The position numbers and the translations under genes were made by a program. Under the pieces are notes generated by a model. It did not search any database. It was given only the letters and a program-made list of their open reading frames with translations, and was not told where the DNA came from. Below are positions 39,801 to 64,000 of a stretch of 64,000 nucleotides of DNA, one piece after another (position 1 is the first letter of the stretch; each line of letters opens with the position of its first letter). Where the stretch lies: the NCBI RefSeq assembly GCF_000972845.2, contig NC_040029.1:1909192-1973191 (forward strand). The letters are read 5' to 3'. The stretch comes from Larimichthys crocea. Lineage: Eukaryota; Chordata; Actinopteri; Sciaenidae.

Positions 39801-41850
39801 GGGAGAGGCCTACAGCAACAGCTCCACACTATAAACGGATAAGCCCTGAAATGCTGCCATCCGGCATTATCTTCACGAGGCAGGAAGCCCTGGCATGCAT
39901 TATCCCAACATGTGTCTCAGTGGAAGGCATTTGAGGCAGCAGGTTTAATGTGTTTTATTATGCTGGTACCGACTCACACCGACATCACTTCTCTGTTTTA
40001 TTACAAGCATGTCATCTTGTCATTTGAACACCTGACTGACAGATAGGAAAATAAAGTCCTGGCCGCACCAGTGATGGTGCACATATAAACTATACTGTAT
40101 GTTACAGGGTTTGTTTTTTTTTTTTAGGGTGGGTTTCCTGCACTACCTTCCAGGCAGCGTGTGATTTGTATTCATTTCTGCTGGGCGCCGAGAGAGAAAC
40201 TCGTTTGAGACGTGTAATCCATCACGGTGACCATTTCCCTGCCCTTGTTTTTCTGTCAAGAGTTATTTTATCATCAGGTGCTAATGCAGTTCAAAGTAGG
40301 AGCCATTTTCTCTCATTTAGTGGTGCGTTCATGGACCCCAAGACTGACAAAAGCCAGTAAAGGTTACTAGGTAACCTAAATCAACCAATACAGTCAGTTA
40401 AATACTTACAACGGAATGTAAAACACAAAGCTAAGGTTTTGTTTTCCCTCGACCTTCACTGAAAAAATAAACCTTACCTAAAGACCTCTCATCACTTAAG
40501 TATGAAAACAGAATGGAATGATTAAACTAAATCAGTAAATTCATTTTATCAGTGTATTGAAGTTTTTCTCATTTTTTACCTTTTTGGAAGTAAAGGAGAA
40601 AAAAAGTACCCTTGAGAGTTTTTACTTTTCTTTATATTCCATTTTAATTATTTGACCAGCGTTATTATGAACTTCTGTATTCAGTTTTGACATTTTGACC
40701 TGTCTGAACTTCTTTAAACCACATTTAAAGTCAGCTCTGCATCTTTCAATGAAGCTCTGCCATTTCAGTTTATACTGACTAGTGAAATATTTTCCGAAAG
40801 AAACCAGCAGATTTGCGTAATCCTTTCCCCTGTTTGCTACTGTGACACAGTTGCAGGTAATTTACCTAATTGGTTGATTAGATGTCATCTCAGCACTGTT
40901 TGGGCAGACTTGACTGACCTCTCTCTGACTCTAATGATGAAGACGTTAAGATGTTTTTATGAATCTTATTAGTGAGTCAGAGACCATACATAACAAGCAG
41001 CAAAGCTCCACCCACATTTAACCCTGTTATAAACAGTAAACATTACTGATCATATATGATATTTATCTCTGAAAATGTGTGATTCCAGATTTAATCACAC
41101 TATAATAGTTTTTATGAGCAACAACTAAAATATACAGATTTCAAACTGCAAATTGCACAATGTTGCCGGCTTGTGTGATGTATTTTCAGTAGCTGGCAGC
41201 AGGTCCAGGTGCCTGTTAAGACCACAAGCATGTGGCAGTTTATCAGCGCTCTCTGGGACACGCTTCAATGATGAATTATTCATATTCACACGTAAATACT
41301 GCGGCTCCGTCGAGCTCGGACACTTTGATAGTTTCATTTATTTTCCAAACAAAGCATAAAAAAAATAGGAGCATTTATACAGAATCACAGTTACAATCAG
41401 ATGACAGAATGAAACATTCAGGAGCCGGGGAGGAGGGAAACAATTCATGAAGCGATTCAATTGGATTTATCTACAAACACACTGTACATATGAGACAATT
41501 TTGAACATTTAAAAGAAGAGTTTGACTTGGAACAATCCAAATTAGCACCTTTAAATTTCACTCATTAACAATCATTTTGTTTATTTTGGACCGAGCTGGT
41601 TATCCCCGCTTCCAGTGTTTATGCAAGCTTCTCATCTAGCTCTCTTACTATGCCTGAAAAACCCCTGATAAAAAGATACAATCTTAATTATTTATGCTAT
41701 ATATAGAATTCTTATCACCCAGCAAGAAGAATAGATTTTCTGTATTAGAGAGTAAGTGACTGTAAATAACTGTTTGGACAAGGAATATATAAATATTCAG
41801 GCTGAATCCAGCAAAGCATGGAAATTCAGCTTCTGCATGTCGTCATGTTG
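36816..41850. other. intergenic stretch between repeats and the abcb11 3' end
   Basis: No gene recognised. Frames up to 115 codons (38291-38638, +) show no homology I can name. Confidence 0.5.
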
Positions 41851-41851
41851 A

Positions 41852-41857
41852 TTTATT
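41852..41857 (-). terminator. abcb11: candidate abcb11 polyadenylation signal AATAAA
   Basis: Reads AATAAA on the - strand, about 345 bases past the stop codon. It is the nearest canonical hexamer I found after the stop; another lies at about 41578. The true 3' end is not visible. Confidence 0.35.
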
Positions 41858-42198
41858 AATGGTCATAAACCAGCTTGTAGTCACATTACCCCTAACCAAA
41901 GAGCTGGTTTGCCGCAGTAGACTGGTGAAATGCCAACATTCTGCTGCCTGCTGGTGCGTGAACGTGCACTTTGGTGCTTAAGACTGCAAGTGTGGCTACT
42001 GGGATAGACCCAGTATCTGAGAGATAAACAGCAACACCTTAAAATACCCCCACACAAATAAATACTGCACGAGTGAACAGGTGTATCTTTTTACATCCTT
42101 CCAGTCCTGGCTTTCTCACGCCGTACGGCGACATCGCTGCTCCTTCCATTCGTCTCTCTTGGCTGCTTTGTTAATCGGCTGCTGTTTCCCCCGAGCAG

Positions 42199-57731
<15,533 letters not shown>

Positions 57732-57873
57732 GATGACTTATCTAGGAAAAGCAAAAGGAGAGTCCAGCAGCAGAATAATTACTGGATGACTGTCAGATAA
57801 AAAAAAAAAAAGTTAGCAGTCATTCACTTTTGAGTGAAAATTTTTTTTTTAAACTAAAAAATAGAAACTTACC
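57732..57873 (-). promoter_or_regulatory. abcb11: abcb11 5' leader: intron between a non-coding first exon and the ATG exon
   Basis: The ATG exon begins at 57741, after an acceptor TTTTCCTAG, leaving 10 leader bases before the start codon. Upstream on the - strand a strong donor, GTAAGT, follows a candidate non-coding exon that ends at 57873; the intron between is about 131 bases and includes an A-rich/T-rich tract. A non-coding first exon is normal for ABCB11 genes. The transcription start is not visible; no clear TATA box stands out upstream of 57900. Confidence 0.5.
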
Positions 57874-57899
57874 TACACGTTCTCCTTTTTTAAGAGGAA

Positions 57900-60800
57900 A
57901 CGAAGTTTCTTATCCTTGATTGAAACTTATCATTGGATCTAACAAAAGGAGTCAAATGAAAGCTGCAGCAGCCCTCCTACGATTAAGTCCAGTATCCAGA
58001 CGTGCAGTTGTTCAGTCAACCCGGTAGTAGTAGTTGTGGCGGCTTGTCACTTGGGTAGAGGATGACACACTGTGTACCTTGGCAGTGATTCACGTGTTCT
58101 TATTGAACAGAATTGGGCTTGGTTGGAACTCGGGGTCAGAGTGTTTTGTTTGAGGGTAAGTGTCCTGTCGGTTTATGCTGCTCGAAAAGGCCGCTGACCC
58201 TGGCGGGCAAACATTTCACCTGCAAAGGCCTTGCATTTCTCCACTAGTTTAACGTGACTGACGTGTTCACACATGTGGTAGATGTAAATGAGCAAAGAAG
58301 ATTCAGTATTGGTGTATTGGTGGTGTAATAAAAGTAAGTCAAAGAAACCTTTCAAACATATAAATCTCGTCCAGTTGTTTGTCACTTAACACCAACTTTA
58401 CACTGGAACTGGAAGTGTACACTAGCTTGCCTGTCAGCCAGGCGGTAATACTAAAAAAGTGGAAGCATTTTAGGGACCCTGAATCTTCATGAGGTCCTGA
58501 TTAGCACAGGGATTAATAGGACTTAAGTGAACAATTAGTGAACAATTACGTTGATAGCCAGAACAATCCGACAGCTGCCCTTTTAAAAACAAGGTTGTGT
58601 CAGCTTCAGTAGACTAATAACAATGGCTTTACCTGCAATTTGCAGATTACTTGATGTAATATATTCACTTACAAATGGGAGTACTGTACTGTGTTTGGGT
58701 TGCATTACAATGAAACATCCCAAAATGAAAAAATCTAAGAAAGAAACGTGTGAACCATTAAGAAAATCGACAATTAGTCTAATTGGAATTGGAATATATG
58801 TGTCTAATAGACATAAACCCAAATCTATCTTCATGCATTATAGATTTAAGTACTCGTTTGATTCTTCTAAAAACCTTTGGTTATTTTTTACAAGGCAAAT
58901 CAGGCACCATCTGTCAATATGAAGTAAATGCTATGCTATGAGGTTAAATAATTAATGTAATCAAGCCTCTCATTAAAACGTCAATTCTATAATACTTCTA
59001 TAATAAAAGTGTACTTTTACACAGGCTTGCATGCCCGCTGAGTTGATAATACTCATAAACTGGAAGCAGCATAAGGAAAATTACTTCAACCCTGACAGCC
59101 AGTTGAAGGAAAGTAACGACAGTGGAAAGAGTTTAGTTCTGACTCTGACAAAGAATTTCAGAGGATCCAAACTTCTTTTACAGAGGGCCAGATTTGACAA
59201 TGTGAAGATGCTACGTTGATACAAATCTGAACCTCATGTTCATTCTAAGCATGACTTATTACGATTATTGCAAAGTCTGTTAACATTTAAGTTTAAAACG
59301 TGTGACTCTTGCCTCTTTAACAAAATCATTCAGAAAGTAATATTTTGTGTCACATCTACAGATATATAACACCAGCAGTTACGTACTTAAAGGTTCAAAT
59401 GCTTCGTTATGTCAACCAAAAAGAAGCCAAATCTTCCAGCCATACAGTATCTGACAATCCTAGGAGGCCAAAAATAATATAAAAGACAGACTTTGGCCTG
59501 CGTCCACTGTGTGGTCATATACTAGATTGAGTCAAACAGTTGTGGGATGCTTATGTGGTGTTAATTGTCTATTTTAAGTCACAAAAAAAAGTAAAACATA
59601 CAGTACGTATGAATGAAGACCACAGCACTGTACACAAAACGGCCTAAACTGTATGCTAGATATTTATGCTATCTAAGTAAGACCGTGCAACTTTTAAAAG
59701 AAGAATTAACACATTCTTCTTCTTACAAATGAAAGTTTAATAATCAATAGAGCACAGTACTGCTGTACACTCAGGAGTTTTCCTGCTACAGTCTGACTTG
59801 GTCTGGTATTACCACTAATTTATGGCTCCTAATGTAACATTAACAGAAAATATTGCCACAATTTTCTGATTTTATGACTCTGCAATATCCCGTAACCATC
59901 ACACCGTTCAGCACATCAGCTTTAAAGGGACGACATTGTTTTACTAGTCATGTGAGCGGGAGCGGTGTGTTGACATTCAAACGTTTTGTACGAGAGGTTA
60001 TTGCCCTCCTCCGACTAAACTTCCTGGTCAGCTTCATATTGTACATACTTCTGTCATCTAGTGGAGATGAATATTTTCATAGAGCAAAATACTGCGGGTT
60101 TAAAATTCACACATGAAACAGGCAAAGTGAAGGTTGATTGTTAATTTCTTATAAACTTATGAATACACTGAAATATTCAGCTACAGATGGATGCCAGCCT
60201 GTATCTAGTTTGTTTAGATGTGAGTACATCATGAGATTAAAGGTACATATTGTTTGAGAAAGATAAAAATAAGCCTACCTACTACTAAATTAACAAGTAA
60301 ATCGAATATAAATGTTTGTTTATATCATTAAAGTCTAAAAAAACAGAACCTTTATTTAATCACCATCAGACAATGCTGAATGCATCCATAAATCAGACCC
60401 TGAGATTAGACCATGTATGAAATCATATACTTGTTATTTATATTGTCATAAACACGACCGATTGGGCTGGTAGGCTTACACACGAAAACAACTGATTGCT
60501 CACTGGTGGTCATGAACTGTCGGTCACTCACTGCTGCCTTCTGAGCCCGTCAGGACACTCCACAAAGAGGAAGATAATGAACATGCGTCCAGGATTTAAA
60601 CAACTTTACACTCATCTTATCAATCCTCTGGAAAGTTGAGGGTGAGCTGTAAGAGAAAAACAACTGTGATATTCTTAAAATACCTTCAATTATGGATTTT
60701 GAAACATTAAAAGCACATTCTGTGTTTTTTTTTATAATAAAGTGTATTATTTATGAATATAATGCATAAATGTTGAAGTCAACCAAAAGACTCCAGGACA

Positions 60801-61448
60801 GTCAGAAATATTGAAACTAAACGCACACAAACAATCTGAAATAATGTTGGACACAACTTTAAAGGTCACAGTTTTCTATGTTCCATTTAAAGGTTGTAAA
60901 GCTGCTTTGCTGTAATTGTACATCGGTGTGTTTTATTCAGCAGCACTATTGTAAGTATGTTGTATATTTCTTTGACCTATTTCCCACTAAAACATACACA
61001 CAGCTGGAAACACTGACTTTATTATTAGACAGAGAATCCTTCACAGGGTGCTCGAAGACAACAACTGGACACGAGTCACCAAACAACACTGCTGCCACCT
61101 TGTGGTAGAACTATAAAAAACCCTTAGGTGACCCTTTTTCAAACACTGACTTGATTATCTCTGGTGTGTGGGGTGTTATGTCACTCAGACATGAAGTTTA
61201 GCCTATGGCATTCACTAAAAGGCAAAAGGCACACCCTCGGAAGTGAGGGATCATATGTCTTCTGTGTGTATTATGAGGATATTGTTAGAACATCCTGTGT
61301 TGTTGAAGAGAGGCAGGATGTTAAGGCATGTGCATGAGCAGAGGAAGTAAACAGAGAGAGGACAATCTACAGAACAGCATGTTTTTTGATGGGTCTGATA
61401 TCACGGGCCTGAATAATGACAGATATGACATTTTAACCTCAAGGCCTT
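57900..61448. other. intergenic sequence upstream of abcb11
   Basis: Holds the presumed abcb11 promoter near 57900 and then AT-rich sequence with short chance frames (up to 99 codons at 58623-58922). No gene or complete repeat recognised. Confidence 0.5.
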
Positions 61449-61960
61449 GTTTTATTTCAATCAATCAATTAAGTTTATTTGTTTAGCCCTTTACAATAGC
61501 CAGACGGTACCCAAAGTGCATAAAACAATACATAACAGGTACATAAAAAAATAAATACAATTAAATTCAAATACAATTAAAAGTGCTGTAGTGTTAAAAA
61601 CATTCCAGAAATACATAAGAAGCAGCAGACAGAATGAGTACACCTGAAGGAACGGCACTGCCCTAGTCGGAATAAAATGCCAACCTGTGGGTCTTAAGTT
61701 TTGATTTAAAAAGGCTGAGATCACTAGTGGTGTGGATGTCGGCGGGCAGTTTGTTCCACAGTCTGGGAGCAGCGACGGCAAAGGAACAATCGCCTCACTG
61801 TTTAAGTCTTGACCTAGGGACCTCCAGCAGAAGCTGACCCAAAGAGCACAGGGCTCTGCCACAATTGTGAAAAGTTAAAGGAGGGGGCTAAGCCATTAAT
61901 GGCGTTAAAAACGAACAATAGAAGTTTAAAATCAATTCTATTTCTACAGTCTCTTTGTAT
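61449..61960. repeat. teleost interspersed repeat, longest copy in the window
   Basis: Begins CAATCAATCAATTAAGTTTA and CCCTTTACAATAGCCAGACG, then GGCGGGCAGTTTGTTCCACA, GCAAAGGAACAATCGCCTCA and AAAATCAATTCTATTTCTAC, in the order seen in a very common fish repeat. It gives rise to a spurious 123-codon frame on the - strand (61862-61491). Confidence 0.6.
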
Positions 61961-62402
61961 TGTTTCCAATTATAATTAATGCGCCACAGCAGCACCCTGA
62001 CTCTGTTTGACCTTAATTGGCGTCATTGGCAACCCCTGTGTTTACTCTGCCAGCTCATGTCAAAATGGCCACTCTGAAAGAAGGTCTATCACTGATCAGA
62101 GAAGCTGCCTCGCCTCGAGATAACGAGGACTAACAGGAAGCAGCTTGTTTCCCCTTAACTGCTGTAAGTGCTGTGTTTCTCGTGCTGACTCAGAGTTCAG
62201 AGACTTGTGTGAATATCTTATGTGACTGCAGAGGAGGCCCGGCTTGAACTCTTAATGTGTGAAGACCAAAGGAAACGTTACCGGATGCCTTTACAGACAG
62301 ACCAACGTCAGCAACTAACCTTTGGAGAAAGTCAAAAATGTAGATAAATGTTGGACTCAAATCCATCAAGAGGTGAGAGAAACAACTTCCAACGTGACCA
62401 AA

Positions 62403-62427
62403 ATGCTGCTCTTCATCTTCTGGACAT
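62403..62427 (+). CDS. candidate first coding exon of an unidentified + strand gene
   Basis: ATG with A at -3 opens eight codons, MLLFIFWT, ending one base later at a consensus donor GTAAGTAG. The peptide is strongly hydrophobic and could start a signal sequence. Without splicing the frame stops at once (TAG). Upstream 61940-62060 has two ATTGG/CCAAT-like motifs and TGTTTAC, which could belong to a promoter. In human the gene beyond the 5' end of ABCB11 is DHRS9, on the opposite strand, which would fit orientation here, but the sequence seen does not match DHRS9 clearly. No product is named. Confidence 0.25.
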
Positions 62428-63104
62428 GTAAGTAGTCAAATGTTACCCTTTTTCAGCTGAAGGACCCATTGGACGAGAGACGGAACAGAACAGGGACCCC
62501 CCACATGTGATTATTTTTTAAAAATGTGTCACAATAACGTATTAACCTATTTATATACTGGGTTATTAGCCTATATGTGTTTATGCACCCTCACAGTCAC
62601 CATTATTTTGGTGAAAATTGTCAATTATTATGACATGTCAATTACTGGCGGACCCCCTGCAGTACCTCTGCAAACTCCCTAGGGGTTGTGGACCCCTGGC
62701 TGAAGACCCTTGATCTAATGAATGTCAATTTTTTTGAGTCCTGCTGCCCCCTAGTGGCTAAAAATCCATCAGTATAGATTCAACTTAAAATAACAGGGAA
62801 CATTGCATCCCAATGTGAGGCCATACAATGCTAAATATTCATTTTAATAGTAACAAAGTGACATATCATGTTGTAACAAGTGCAGCTTTCATTTTTGTTG
62901 CCATAGTTCCTGGGGAAAAAAATTAATTTGCATTTATGTGCCTGGCCTTGTTCATGTAAATTTCATTATAAGATTATTTTTTACTGTTGCTGTACTGTTT
63001 ATTCACCATGAACATAGCTACAGGTAGAGCTACACGGCTAGAGCTCACCCTGTTTATTTCCATAGACCCTCTTTTCTTTTTTCAGTTGTCTTTTTTTAAT
63101 ACTG

Positions 63105-63500
63105 ATAATAATGTTTTTATTTATATAAGGCATTCAAGGGACTCAAAACAGTGAGTAGTAACCAAAATCCGTGGGTATCGATGGATTAAATAGATGCTGT
63201 TGAATGCAGTTTTAAATGAGAGGAGAAGCAGAGATGGAAATTGTCTGAGGTGTTAGGAGGAAAGAAGAAGCAATAAAGAAGGCCCCGTCCTCCTCAGGTC
63301 CAGTGCCTGGAGCCGGTTGAGAGGGTCAGGAAGGTTGGCGTCAGCGGATCTGAGGCTGCAGGTATATTTCGGTGCAGGAGGTCAGGTCAGTGGGGTAGTA
63401 AAGGGGGCAAGGATCTAGAGGGCTTTGTAAGTGATGAGGACTGGACTCCTTTTGGAGAGCCAGTGCAGGTTTTGGGGTGATGTGATCTCAGGTGTGGGGG
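63105..63500. repeat. interspersed repeat fragment of the same group
   Basis: AAGAAGGCCCCGTCCTCCTC, GGATCTAGAGGGCTTTGTAA and GAGAGCCAGTGCAGGTTTTG match the 3' part of the same fish repeat group (a 'ggctttgtaagtgatgag ... gagccagtg' block). Confidence 0.5.
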
Positions 63501-63950
63501 CACTAGTGGTTCCTGGCAGTATCATCAGCTTAAATGTAATTTATTCTAATTATATTGTGTTTTTTACCTGCTTAATACACACTACATGTAAATAAAGAAC
63601 AATAATATATTGCTGGAGAAAATATTTATTGAAATACTGTCTACTGCCAAGAGTCCCACAACTATGACAAGTGTATAGAGCTAGTAAGAGAGCATAATAT
63701 ACAGTTTCATGTATTCATATAGTGACTGGGGGGATTCATTCCGCTCATGTAAACATTGCAACCTGTATGTTTCCTGCTTTTTACCTGAGCTGAATGAGAA
63801 AATATGAAGTGTTTAACATATCTGACGCCAGGTGGCGCATGTCGCCGCTGCTGGGGTCAGCTGATCAGCCTGTCCTGGACTCTCCTTATTGGTTGATGCA
63901 TTTCTCCCCTGCCTCCACTCCAAATAAGAAGTGTGTCATTTTTCTGCCAG

Positions 63951-64000
63951 ACCTACACGACCCTGAAGGCTCTCCACTGCTGGTATGTCCTCATCTCCTG
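63951..64000 (+). CDS. possible second exon of the same candidate gene, cut by the window end
   Basis: A pyrimidine-rich acceptor (TTTTTCTGCCAG, ending at 63950) is followed by a frame that stays open to the window end when joined in phase to the candidate exon at 62403 (one base plus two). Residues would begin YLHDPEGSPLL. A GTATGT at 63982 could instead be a donor. Alternatively this is a promoter-proximal region: an inverted CCAAT box (ATTGG) sits near 63889 and CAAATAAG near 63921. Evidence is weak. Confidence 0.18.

Noticed and set aside
57900..58600. Farnesoid X receptor (FXR) element in the presumed abcb11 promoter
   Set aside because: ABCB11 is a known FXR target, but I saw only single GGGTCA half sites (near 58132 and 58194), no convincing inverted repeat with one-base spacer.
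61491..61862. 123-codon frame on the - strand
   Set aside because: It lies entirely within an interspersed fish repeat and has no recognisable domain.

Overview
This is eukaryotic, vertebrate DNA and almost certainly from a teleost fish. Two protein-coding genes can be read with confidence, both with vertebrate exon structure and near-human protein sequence. The rest is AT-rich intergenic and intronic sequence full of CA/GT microsatellites and fish-type interspersed repeats (hAT, Tc1/pogo-like, tRNA-derived SINE, fold-back MITEs). There is no bacterial, phage, CRISPR or operon signal. Species cannot be fixed from the sequence alone.

Layout. (1) 1-20048: gene-poor sequence upstream of b3galt1, with repeat remnants, a GT-microsatellite cluster near 9.1-9.5 kb, a purine-rich tract at 18.4-19.0 kb and one candidate non-coding 5' exon at 798-882. 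(2) 20049-about 22230, + strand: the terminal exon of b3galt1 (beta-1,3-galactosyltransferase 1), a single-exon 328-residue coding sequence with two short upstream ORFs in its leader and a polyadenylation signal at 22205. (3) 22231-41850: about 20 kb of intergenic sequence with a fold-back element with 5-bp target duplication (25039-25520), a complete non-autonomous hAT element with 8-bp target duplication (30467-31094), a 32-bp perfect inverted repeat (36151/36439) and minisatellites. (4) 41850-57900, - strand: a complete, intact abcb11 (bile salt export pump) gene. I assembled 28 coding exons; every intron is GT-AG, every phase matches, and the sum is 4074 nt (1357 residues plus stop). Its introns hold a SINE with 15-bp target duplication, a composite repeat, tandem repeats and a Tc1-like remnant. 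(5) 57900-64000: intergenic sequence with repeats and a weakly supported start of a + strand gene (ATG at 62403, possible second exon from 63951) that would run off the window.

The two genes do not form a functional unit: b3galt1 makes type 1 glycan chains in the Golgi and abcb11 pumps bile salts at the hepatocyte canalicular membrane. Their neighbourhood is the informative part. In human chromosome 2q24-q31 B3GALT1 and ABCB11 lie in the same region but are separated by STK39, CERS6, NOSTRIN, SPC25 and G6PC2; here they are adjacent with about 20 kb between them, as expected of a teleost paralogous segment that lost intervening genes after the teleost genome duplication. I found no evidence of a new biological system; the most interesting observations are the transposable elements with readable target duplications, a segment shared between an intergenic hAT element and an abcb11 intron, and the expanded glycosylated loop of the Abcb11 protein.
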